From the NCBI GenBank assembly GCA_964406005.1, contig CAYOPZ010000024.1, forward strand, positions 1 to 42,990: a DNA stretch of 42,990 nt, in the 5' to 3' direction. The stretch comes from CAYOPZ01 sp964406005. Lineage in GTDB: Bacteria; Bacteroidota; Bacteroidia; Bacteroidales; SM23-62. A program made the translations under genes and the position numbers. Of this stretch, positions 24,413 to 34,900 are shown one piece after another (positions within the stretch are counted from its first letter, which is position 1; each line of letters begins with the position of its first letter). The notes below the pieces were generated by a model. The model was not told the DNA's origin. It made no database searches and saw only the letters and a program-made list of their open reading frames with translations.

Positions 24413-25651
24413 ATGGAAGGTATGAATTTGATCGATACCTTTTCGGAATTCAAGGAATTGAAGAACATTGACCGTGCGACCATGATGTCTGTGCTGGAAG
24501 ATGTATTCCGGGGTTTGCTGGTAAAGAAATTCGAGACGGATGAGAATTTCGATGTAATTATCAATATCGATAAGGGAGATTTTGAGATCTGGAGGAACAG
24601 GGAGGTTGTCAAGGACGCTGACCTGCAAAATCCGAATCTGGAAATCACGCTCTCTGAAGCCAAGAAAATCGACGAGGACTATGAAGTAGGGGAAGAGGTA
24701 ACCGACGAGGTTAAGCTTGGTGATTTTGGAAGAAGGGCCATCCTGTCCCTTCGCCAGAACCTCACATCCAGGATCCTTGATCTGGAAAAAAACAACCTCT
24801 ACGGGAAATACAAGGACAGGATCGGGGAAATTGTTACCGGTGAGGTGTACCAGGTATGGAAAAGGGAGATCCTGGTACTGGATGACGAAGGGAATGAACT
24901 CATTCTTCCCAAATCGGAACAGATTCCATCGGATTATTTCAGGAAAGGCGATACAATAAGGGCGGTGGTGATAAAGGTGGAAATGAAGAACAACAATCCG
25001 CTCATCATATTGTCTCGTACATCACCTGTTTTTCTTGAAAGGTTGTTCGAACTGGAAGTTCCGGAGATTTTTGACGGACTCATCACCGTCAAGAAGATCG
25101 TACGGATTCCCGGGGAAAGGGCAAAAGTGGCAGTTGAATCGTACGATGAACGGATTGATCCCGTTGGTGCATGTGTGGGAATGAAAGGATCGAGAATACA
25201 CGGGATCGTGAGGGAACTGAAAAATGAGAACATCGATGTCATAAATTTTACAACGAATACGCAGTTGTTCATACAAAGGGCACTGAGTCCGGCAAAGATC
25301 AGCAGCATCAAGTTCAATGAAGAGGAAAAGAAAGCAGAGGTATATCTCACACCCAACGAAGTATCCCTGGCCATCGGGAAAGGGGGTCTGAACATACGCC
25401 TGGCAAGTCAGTTAACCGGTTATGAAATAGATGTTTACAGGGAAGCAGTCGATGAAGATGAAGAAGATGTAAATCTGGAAGAATTTGCGGATGAAATCGA
25501 AGGCTGGATCATTGACGAATTGAAGTCCATCGGATGTGATACGGCCAAATCGGTTCTTGATCTGACAACCGAAGACCTTGTTAAACGGACTGATCTTGAG
25601 GAGGAGACAATCCAGGAGGTCCTTAAAGTTCTGAAGGCAGAATTTGAATAA
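24413..25651 (+). CDS. nusA: Transcription termination/antitermination factor NusA
   Basis: RNA polymerase-binding factor for pausing, termination and rRNA antitermination. 412 residues. Domains: N-terminal polymerase-binding part (1 to about 125), S1 domain (about 130-200, IGEIVTGEVYQVWKREILV), KH1 and KH2 (about 225-340; DPVGACVGMKGSRIHGIVREL and NEVSLAIGKGGLNIRLASQLTGYEID), and one short helix-hairpin-helix-like C-terminal region (LKSIGCDTAKSVLDLTTEDLVKRT). Met4 (24422) is an alternative start; relatives usually have a few residues before NLIDTFSEF, so 24413 is kept. Confidence 0.97.
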   Translation: MEGMNLIDTFSEFKELKNIDRATMMSVLEDVFRGLLVKKFETDENFDVIINIDKGDFEIWRNREVVKDADLQNPNLEITLSEAKKIDEDYEVGEEVTDEVKLGDFGRRAILSLRQNLTSRILDLEKNNLYGKYKDRIGEIVTGEVYQVWKREILVLDDEGNELILPKSEQIPSDYFRKGDTIRAVVIKVEMKNNNPLIILSRTSPVFLERLFELEVPEIFDGLITVKKIVRIPGERAKVAVESYDERIDPVGACVGMKGSRIHGIVRELKNENIDVINFTTNTQLFIQRALSPAKISSIKFNEEEKKAEVYLTPNEVSLAIGKGGLNIRLASQLTGYEIDVYREAVDEDEEDVNLEEFADEIEGWIIDELKSIGCDTAKSVLDLTTEDLVKRTDLEEETIQEVLKVLKAEFE

Positions 25652-25717
25652 TTCATATGAATAACCTTATATTAGCAGAGAATTTGGGCTTTTCAGGGTA
25701 TTTAAGCGCATAAAAAC

Positions 25718-28504
25718 ATGACGTCAGGTAAAGGGACAAGACTGAGTAAGATTGCAAGGGAGTTCAACGTCGGAATTTCCACCATTGTGGATTTCCTGAA
25801 CAGGAAGGGGTATAAGGTTGATCCGGATCCCAATACCAAGGTTACGGAAGACATCTATGAAATTCTTATCGAGGAGTACAGTACGGATATAAATGCGAAA
25901 AAGGAATCGGACAGGCTTAGCCTGAAGAATTTAAGGGAGGAGAAGGAAACCATATCCATAAATGATATAGATCAGCAGCGGCGTTCGCAGCTGGAAAATG
26001 AAGAAGAGGTTTTTATAAAGGACCCGACTGTCAAGTCAGGCATTGACCTGTCGGTGGAGGAAAGTGAACCGACTGAACGGGTAGCCGCCGGGAAAGCAGC
26101 AGGTGATGAAAAGCCTGACGAAGAACCTGCGAAAGATGATGCGGACAGGAAAGCAGACAAGGACCTGAAGGTGGTCGGTAAAATCGACCTGGAAAAGGTC
26201 TCCGAAAAAGAAAAAGAAGCGAAACAAAAGAAAAAGGAGACCCAAAAAGTCGAAGAAGTTGCAAAGGAGAAGAAAACGGTTTCCCAGGAAGCCGGGGATG
26301 AGGCAGAAACCGGCAGCGGGAAAGAAACTCCCGCCGCCCCCACGGAGGATGAGAATTTCATCAAGACCGAATTCAATAAGATATCCGGCCCTTCCGTTGT
26401 GGGCAAGATAGACCTGTCTGAAAAGGAGAAAAAGGAGAAACTGGTAACGGAAAAGGATGCTTTCAGAAAGAGAAGGAAAAGGATCAGGAAAGATACGGGC
26501 CGTGTGGATTTCGGTGAAAAGGCCGGAAGCGGGACATCCGAGAAGGCGAAAACACAAAAAAAACAGGCTGTAAAAAAGCGGAGAAAACCGCTCAAGCCTG
26601 AGGTCAGTGAAGAGGATGTTCAGAAGCAGGTAAAGGAAACCCTTGCAAGATTGACCGACAGGGGTAAATCCAAAGCCGCCAAATACAGACGGGAAAAAAG
26701 GGATGCTGCAAGCCTCAAGCTGCTTGAAAAGGAAAAAAAGGCTGCAGAGGACAGCAATGTCCTGAAGGTCACGGAATTTGTTTCCGTTCAGGAACTTGCA
26801 TCCATGATGGATGTGCAGGCCACCGAAGTCATCGCCAAATGCATGGACCTTGGCATGTTTGTTTCCATCAACCAGAGGCTTGATGCCGAAACACTCTCGC
26901 TTGTGGCTGAGGAATTCAATTACAGGGTCGAATTCATCAGTGTGGAGGTTCAGGAAGCCATTTCAGAGACAGAAGACGATCCGGAAAAACTGGTCGCCAG
27001 ACCTCCCATCGTCACCGTAATGGGTCATGTAGACCACGGAAAGACCAAGCTTCTGGACTATATCAGGAATGCCAACGTTGTGGCAGGTGAAGCAGGAGGG
27101 ATCACACAGCATATCGGTGCCTACAGTGTCAGCCTGGATGATGACAGACACATAACATTTCTCGATACTCCGGGACATGAAGCATTTACGGCTATGCGTG
27201 CAAGAGGAGCACAGGCTACAGATGTAGCCATAATTGTCGTTGCCGCCGATGATGGGGTAAAGCCGCAGACGGTTGAGGCCATCAACCATGCACAGGCTGC
27301 AGGGGTTCCCATTGTTTTTGCCATTAATAAAATTGACCGGCCGAATGCCAATCCGGAAAAAATCAAGGAAGAACTGGCGAATATGAATTTCCTTGTTGAG
27401 GATTGGGGGGGGAAATACCAGTCTCAGGAAATCTCCGCCAAAAACGGAACGAATATCAGTGAGCTCCTTGAAAAGGTGCTGCTCGAAGCGGAACTCCTTG
27501 AACTGAAGGCCGATCCGTCCAGGGCTGCGAATGGGGCTGTAATAGAATCTTCGCTCGATAAGGGGCGCGGATTTGTAGCCACCATACTGGTTGAGAACGG
27601 GACACTGAAAGTTGGTGATGTCGTGCTGGCCGGTTCGTATTACGGGCACGTGAAAGCCATGTACAACGAGCGCGGGAAGAAAATCAACCTGGCGGGACCG
27701 GCGACACCGGTGCTGATCCTTGGTCTGAACGGAGCACCCCAGGCAGGTGACCGGTTCAATGTAATGCATGGTGACAGGGAAGCCAAGGAGATCGCCACCA
27801 AGCGTGAACTATTGCAGCGCGAACAGGATCAGAGAACCCGCAAGCACGTTACACTTGACGAGATTGGCAGGAGGATCGCCATTGGTAATTTCCAGGAACT
27901 GAACATCATCGTCAAGGGCGATGTGGACGGTTCTGTTGAAGCGCTCAGTGACTCGCTGATTAAACTGGGTACGGAGGAGATACAGGTGAACATCATACAT
28001 AAGGCGGTAGGTCAGATCAAGGAAGATGATATCATGCTCGCTGCAGCTTCCAATGCCATCATAGTCGGATTCCAGGTCCGGCCTTCGATGGGTGCCAGGA
28101 AACTGGCCGAAAAGGAAGAAATCGATATCCGGCTTTATTCCGTTATCTATGATGCCATAGAGGAAGTAAAAGCCGCAATGGAAGGTATGCTTTCCCCTGA
28201 AATCCGGGAGGAAATTATTGCAACCGCAGAGATCAGGGATATATTTAAAATAACCAAGGTGGGTACGGTAGCAGGTTGCATAGTGAAGGAAGGGAAGCTG
28301 AATCGCAGTTCAAGCATTCGCGTAATACGCGAGGGTATCGTGGTTTATACGGGTGAACTGGGCTCGCTGAAACGTTTCAAGGAAGATGTCAGGGAAGTCG
28401 CCTCGGGTTACGAGTGCGGTCTCAACATTGCCAACTTCAACGACATCAAGGTGGGGGATATCATCGAAGCCTACCAGGAAGTCGAGGTGCTTAAGAAGTT
28501 ATAA
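25718..28504 (+). CDS. infB: Translation initiation factor IF-2
   Basis: GTPase that brings fMet-tRNA to the 30S subunit. 928 residues. N-terminal IF2_N module (RLSKIAREFNVGISTIVDFLNRKGYKV), then a long Lys/Glu-rich linker (about 60-340), a second IF2_N-like module (TEFVSVQELASMMDVQATEVI) and the G domain from about 427 with GHVDHGKTKLLD, DTPGHEAFTAMRARGA and NKIDRP. Domains II, III and IV follow to the end. Its last 14 bases overlap the 3' end of gcvH on the other strand. It contains an 8-G run at 27405-27412 (Trp-Gly-Gly codons). Confidence 0.98.
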   Translation: MTSGKGTRLSKIAREFNVGISTIVDFLNRKGYKVDPDPNTKVTEDIYEILIEEYSTDINAKKESDRLSLKNLREEKETISINDIDQQRRSQLENEEEVFIKDPTVKSGIDLSVEESEPTERVAAGKAAGDEKPDEEPAKDDADRKADKDLKVVGKIDLEKVSEKEKEAKQKKKETQKVEEVAKEKKTVSQEAGDEAETGSGKETPAAPTEDENFIKTEFNKISGPSVVGKIDLSEKEKKEKLVTEKDAFRKRRKRIRKDTGRVDFGEKAGSGTSEKAKTQKKQAVKKRRKPLKPEVSEEDVQKQVKETLARLTDRGKSKAAKYRREKRDAASLKLLEKEKKAAEDSNVLKVTEFVSVQELASMMDVQATEVIAKCMDLGMFVSINQRLDAETLSLVAEEFNYRVEFISVEVQEAISETEDDPEKLVARPPIVTVMGHVDHGKTKLLDYIRNANVVAGEAGGITQHIGAYSVSLDDDRHITFLDTPGHEAFTAMRARGAQATDVAIIVVAADDGVKPQTVEAINHAQAAGVPIVFAINKIDRPNANPEKIKEELANMNFLVEDWGGKYQSQEISAKNGTNISELLEKVLLEAELLELKADPSRAANGAVIESSLDKGRGFVATILVENGTLKVGDVVLAGSYYGHVKAMYNERGKKINLAGPATPVLILGLNGAPQAGDRFNVMHGDREAKEIATKRELLQREQDQRTRKHVTLDEIGRRIAIGNFQELNIIVKGDVDGSVEALSDSLIKLGTEEIQVNIIHKAVGQIKEDDIMLAAASNAIIVGFQVRPSMGARKLAEKEEIDIRLYSVIYDAIEEVKAAMEGMLSPEIREEIIATAEIRDIFKITKVGTVAGCIVKEGKLNRSSSIRVIREGIVVYTGELGSLKRFKEDVREVASGYECGLNIANFNDIKVGDIIEAYQEVEVLKKL

Positions 28505-28871
28505 GCTCTTTGTATTGTTCGGGGGCGAGCAGGCCCTCCAGTTCGTCAGGGTTGTCAATGCTTGCCCTGATCATCCAGCCATCACCATAAGGATCGGTGT
28601 TCACAAGTTCGGCATTGTCTTCCAGCCTGGTATTGAATTCCAGTACTTCCCCGGAAATGGGCATGAAAATATCCGAAACCGTTTTTACGGCTTCAACTGT
28701 ACCGAATATCTCGCCCCGGGCCAGTTTTTCACCTTCTGTTTCAATCTCGATATATACGATGTCACCCAGCTCTCCCTGGGCATAATCGGTAATGCCGATA
28801 ACCGCTTCCTTGCCGTCTACACGGATCCATTCATGCTGCTCGGTGTATCTCAGGTTTTCCGGAATGTTCAT
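28491..28871 (-). CDS. gcvH: Glycine cleavage system H protein
   Basis: Lipoyl carrier of the glycine cleavage complex; shuttles the aminomethyl group between the P, T and L proteins. 126 residues, normal length. The lipoylated residue is Lys63 in GTVEAVKTVSDIFMPISGEV. The N-terminus ENLRYTEQHEWIRVDG is typical. It follows sprA, 39 bases after its stop, a gene neighbourhood conserved in many Bacteroidetes, and its 3' end overlaps infB. The other gcv genes are not in the window. Confidence 0.98.
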   Translation of the reverse strand: MNIPENLRYTEQHEWIRVDGKEAVIGITDYAQGELGDIVYIEIETEGEKLARGEIFGTVEAVKTVSDIFMPISGEVLEFNTRLEDNAELVNTDPYGDGWMIRASIDNPDELEGLLAPEQYKELITS

Positions 28872-28910
28872 GGTGATGTTTTTATGCTGATAAATTTAGC
28901 TAAAAAGCCA

Positions 28911-31900
28911 TTACTGAGCAAGTGTAAACCGGACGCTGAATCCGACATTCGTATTGGCAGTGGGATACGAAAGGGAAACGAAAGGTTTGTTCACTACCCG
29001 GTCGAAAAAGAATCTCAGGTTGAAACGGTCGCTCATTACATAATCCAGGGCAAGGTCAATCTTCAAAACCCGCTGACCCGCCGTAATCTGATCCACATCT
29101 TCTTCAAGTTTCCGGATGACGGTCCTGTTGTCCCTCAGGGAAAAATTGGCACTCACGTTCAGGTCACTGTTCAGGGAGGTTTGGGTTCCCCCGGGCAGGT
29201 TGAATATCAGGGGGAGCTCCTCGAACCGGTATCCGATACCGGCCACCCATTCACTGCTTGCGATTTCCGTAAGCTGTTTATTGGCAAGGCTCAGGGTCAT
29301 GGTACGCGATTTTTTATATTCCATCCTGGTGGTCAGGCTGTTTATCCAGTTCATGTTCACACTTATCAGTGGGCTGAACTGTTCGTTTATCGATACCGAG
29401 GCAATATCCTTTTGGGGCAGGAAATTATTGCTTTCATCCCTCGCATCCGGATGTACATAGCCCGATGCTATCTCCGAATAAAAAGGATTGGAGATAAAGC
29501 TTCCCACCGTATAGGTCGACCTGTATGAATGACTCAGGTTCACGGACCTGAAATATCTCCGGATAAATTCAATTTTGGACAGGCCGTCGAAGTTCAGCCG
29601 CCAGTTGGGCAACATGGACAGCACACCCGGCAGGGGATTCAGGCTGACCTTCCCTGCGTCTTTATTTCCATAGGCAGCCAGAAAGGCAGGGATCAATACA
29701 TCCTGGGAAGCGGCGCCGTATCCGTCCCTGTATGAGGGATCGGCAGTGTCCGGCTGGTTTATATACCCCGGCCCGGTTGCCCTTTGCGCGGCCAGTCTTG
29801 CGGAAATCTCCCGGCGGTATTCGTCTTTGAATTTCTCGAAGGTTCCGGAAGCGAAATTTTCGTTGCTGAATACTTTTTCAAATGAAGTCCCAAGCGATAT
29901 AAAGGAAATGGAATAATTTCCCGTAAGCTGGCGGCTGCGCGTACTGTCCGGGAAATTCCCGTTGATGTCGGCAATGTAATATTCACTTATGTTCTGGGTA
30001 TAATTCCGGCTGGCTGTAAGGTCTATTCTCAGTCCTGCAATGGGTTCAATCGTGCTCCGGAAATTATAGGTGCCGGAATGGCTCATTACATAGGGCGAAT
30101 TAAGCAATGGATCTTTTGACAACCAACCGTATTCGATGGCCCGGTACGGAAAGCGGGGATCCTGCCAGCCGAGTATAAAGGGCCAGCCCGGAGCGAAAAC
30201 ACCGTTGTAGGTTTCCGTTCCGAGGAAATGGGTCCCGGGTTTGTACCCCGGCAGAAAGGACCCGTTGCTTTCGTTATAGGAGAGGGACACACTTCGTACA
30301 CTCATCAGGATACGTGCCGTGTAATCCGCAATGATGATCAGCGGGTTTTCACCCAGTTCCCTGATGCCGTTAACCTCTACCCTGACCCCACGATAATCCT
30401 GGTCTGTTGTGAAAGTGATCCTGTTCTCACTGGCCACAACCAGATTCCCCTGGATTTCCCGTCCGTCGGCATCATAGAATTTTGCCGTGACGGATTCGGT
30501 TTTCAGATTGTGGTTGATGGATCGTGAACGGCCGGCCCGCAGGCTTATCCCCTCCTGGGTGTATGAGACCTCCCTGGTTCTTCCTTCGCCGGCAGGGGTA
30601 CGGAACCCGTTTCTGAATTTTTGGTTCACCTCCCTCAGGTAGCTGAGCTTATTGTAGAGATTGATCATATTCAGCTGCCCGTTCAACTGCATGGTATTCG
30701 AGTTTTTCACCGTGTTTCCGAGATCGATGGTATCTGCTGTAACGGGACCCGTTTCCCAGGCATATGTGGCCCCGTACCGGCCGGATATCGTAACCCAGTT
30801 TAAGATCGGGATCTTATTTATGGGAAGTGTATAGGATGCATTGATGTTTTGTGTGTACTGAATGTTTCTGCCCAGGCTGAAAAGCTCCTGAAGGATGGAA
30901 TCCCTTTTTACCTGGTAATCGTCCCTGTCTTTCCTGATGGGCCCGGAGGGTTCATCGATCCGTGACATGTTGGTCGCGCTGAAATCAAGACGCAGTGCAC
31001 GTGTCAGGTCAAACTTGACATCATAATAACGGTTCCACAGCAGATTTTTATCCACGATGGTATCGAACCTCAGTTGAGGGTTGGCGAGGTTTCGAAGCAG
31101 TCTTTCCTGGTAATTCCTGTTCAGGTCGGTACGGAACGAAAGCCTGGAGGGATAGAAGTAAAAGTTAATATCCTTGACCAGTCTCATGTAGGGGTGTGTA
31201 AAAATACTGGCTTTCGCAAAAGGTTGAACGTTTTTCGGCCGGGTGTTGAAATTGTAGTTGAGGGCGGCCTTCTGGCGTCTGTTGATGTCATATCTTGTAT
31301 TGATATCGCGGTGGAAGGTCTCGCTGTAAGCATAGCTTGCGGACCAGTTGGCCAGATCGTAAAACCGCGGCTGTCCCTGGAGTTTTTGTTTGCCTGCATT
31401 GGTAAGGTTTATGCTTTTCCGCTGTGTGTAATCCTGTGCATTGTTTTTAATGGAATCACGTTCTGTTCTGGTTTCCGCATTTCTGAGCGCCGATTTAAGG
31501 GGGATGTCCGGATCCAGAGGGTTATACTGCGGATTGATGAACGATTCGGAATAGCCGATGAACAGCGGAAGCGTAACCCCTGATTTTTCCGGGAAAAACT
31601 TGCCCAGCTCAAGGTTGGTGGAGATGTCATACTGGTATACATCCTCCTTGGACCTTTCGTTTACTTTCTTTTCAATGCTGCCAAAACCATGGGTGCTGGT
31701 ATTCCCCGCCACGGTAACCGAACCCAGGTCGGCGAGCTGGGCGGTCATCCGTGCGTTTGCTGCCCATCCCCCTTCTTCGTTGAAATCCGTCAGACGTAAT
31801 TCGTTCATCCAGATCTCCCCGGATTTGGGCAGGCCGTCATCCTGGTTCGGATTGCTCCCGGCCCTGGGATTCCGGATGCCCAGCATGACCGTTTTCACGT

Positions 31901-34900
31901 TGCTGAGGTTCGGGTTCCCTTTGACACTGACCCTGTTCCCCTTTGCATCGAAATCACTGAACACCGTTGAAAGGTCTACTGCAGATCCGCTGACTCTCAT
32001 CTGGTCGTTCCTTGCATGCTTTACATTCTGGAATATCTCGAGGTTGATCTCGAAACGGTTGTCGACGGGCCAGACAATTGAACGGTCGGAAGGATTTTCA
32101 TTGTCATACCTGCCCGGAGGGGTCACCTTAAGCGGAATCTCGTATTCATAGTAGTTCCCTTTGTAATCTGATCCCAGCCGGAGGAATGCAACCAGGTCAT
32201 CATCGTTCAGCGTCCCGTTTTCCAGTGCTTCGGCATGAACCTCCATCTGGATTTTTTTATATTGCCTTATATCCAGCGTAAGGTTTTTATATACAGCGCG
32301 GGCGTCGCCATCGTCCAGGTTCCTGACTTTCAGCAGCAGGGACTGTTCGTTCAGCTCGCGGAGCTGCTGATTTGTCGGGTCGATGACCCTGTCGATACCT
32401 GGCGGCAGGACATAATTGACGGGACTTTTGCCGGCATTTTCCTCTATGTTCACAGCGGAAACATCCAGTATCCCTCCGGAAGGCTCCGGGGCCGAAAGGT
32501 CTTCACCGCCCTGTGTCAGTGAGAAATGGTATTTCCTCCATTCACCTCGGACAAGGTCGAGTTTTGCAAAACGGAGCACGACGGGCCTGTCAAACCCGCT
32601 GAGGTACAAGCGCATGAACCGGATGGATTTGAAGTCCTGTATGTTTCCAACGCGGTTTTCCCAGTCACTGATGGGAATGCGGAACTGGTACCAGTCAACC
32701 GTAGAAGTTGTCCCGTTCGGGAATTTCGATGTTTTGGTCACCTTATCGGTGATGTAATTCTGCCCGACATTCAGGCTTCCGGGGCTGAGGTCCACCCGAT
32801 ATTCATAATACGCTTCTTTTTCGTTCAGTGTATTGTCCCGGTTGATATCTTCCACGTCCGGCAATGTGGAACCCGTGGTCGGATAAGCTTCGGAGGATTG
32901 CCCGGATGCGGGTGAATTCCCCTGCAATCCGTTATAATCGCGGTATCTGTCAAGGATGCCGACAGCATCCCGGTCATAGTCGCTCCCCCTGAAATAATGA
33001 TAGTTGTCCTGTGAAGGGTCCTCATAAGCAAGCTGATAGGCTCTGGAATCCGTTCCGTATACCTGGCCGATGCTGTCAAGAAAACCGGAGAAAAATTCCC
33101 TTTCCTCATCATCGTTCAGTCCATCCAGGCCTATATCCTGGTATTTCCTTGAGGCAGGGTCGTTGTTGAAGGCATTGACCAGGGACTGTACAAGGGGCAC
33201 CCTTCCCCATACTGTGGTGTCCACCAGTGTCACGTCCTGGCTTGCCGGAAGGCCGTTCTCAAATGCCTTCCGGGAATCGGAAAGAATATCCTCCGAGATG
33301 TCTCCGAGGTCAAAGTACAGCTCGCCGCCCGGATGGCCGGGCTCTTCCACAAAGGGGTCCATCAGCCAGAATTCGATGAACTCGACGTTGGCATTCTCAA
33401 AATCATTTGTCGTAACTTCCCGCATGATCCCCCCCCAGCGCTGTTCGGGTGTCAGCAATAATCCATCGGCATCTACCTGATCGGTGAAATTATATACACC
33501 TCTTTCCTGCGGATAAAAGGCCAGGTTCAGGATGGAAATGTTGGTAGGTACACCGCTGGGATTCTCCCGGTTCGGAAAGATATCCGTTTCAAAAACCTCT
33601 TCTACGAAATGACTGGATTGCGCATCCGGATCCCCTTTTATATGGGGGGGGGTCAACGAATTGTTCCTGAGGAACAGGGGGTCAATTACATAAAAGGCAA
33701 ACTTGGCACGGTTGTATCCGTATTCAATGTTGTTGACCAGGTTCCCTTCCGTAAACCTGCCGCTGGGGGTGCTCGCATAAACCCAGGCTGCGAAATTTTT
33801 CATGTCGATGGAAGTCTGGCTCCCTTCAAAGTCGTCGATATATGCGGTTCCTTCTTTTTTTATGGCCCTCGAATGTCCGGGAATGAGCTGGGCGAATTCT
33901 CCCGTGAAGTTTATGTTTGACGGCTCGCGGGTGGATACGAGCGGAATGGCGTCAATCAGGGTGGTCAGGAGCTGCGATTCGGTCCGGTAGGAACCATCGA
34001 GTCCCCATATAGTATTCGATATGGGTTCATCGCCTATGTTAACTTTCTGTGTCAGGGGCCTTTCCGTAAGGTTCATGATTGTGCCCCCGAGACGGAAATC
34101 GTCAGATATGCGGTAATCGAAGTGTGAACCGACAAGGGTTTTAGTCTGTATGGCAAACAGGGATGTACTTTCAAGTGAAATTCTCACAGGCGTGCCCGAT
34201 TCCAGAAGTCCCTGGTTAATGATGGTCACCCGTCCGTAATTATAATCGACCGTGTAATCCACATTTTCCGTAAGCTGCCGGCCGCCTGCCGTTACCACGA
34301 CCGATCCCCGGGGGATGTTCGTCGCATTCAGTGCAATCTCGGAACTGCTGGATGATTTATAGGTCCCCGAAATACTGAACTTGTTTTTCTCTGCGATCTG
34401 TGATGCAATGGTTTTCGTAGAGTCATACAGCTCCTCGAAGACATATTTGTCAGCGATTGCGTCGTTACCTATCCTGGCCCTCAGATAGGATCCGAAAGGT
34501 TCGAGAACGGGAAAAATGATCCTGCCGTTCTCAGGATTTATTGTCACACCGTTAATGAAATCAAAACGACCGTCGGGAATGGGATCAAGCTGGTCGTTAA
34601 GATTGTCAAGGTTCAGAACCTGGATGAGCAGTTTGTCTGCGGTATTTTCACCAGCCGGGAGGTAATTGATGGTGGTGCCGGTTTTATCATCATGGTACAT
34701 TACTTCAAGAATAAAGTCCTCCGGATTAACCCGGAAAGCCCCAATGGCATAGATATTTTTCATCATCAGCTCCCAGGTGGGCAGTTGCGGCGTCAGGTTT
34801 GTGCCCTTTAAAAGTTTTACGATCAGTGTATTGGGTGCGTTTATCCCATCCGAAGTAAGTTCCCCGACCTTGTAGGTCTTCCCGTTGAGGGTATATTCGT

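Noticed and set aside
28386..29528. Open frame (380 codons) across the infB end, gcvH and the sprA 3' end
   Set aside because: It crosses three real genes in the wrong frame or strand and has no protein-like domain pattern.
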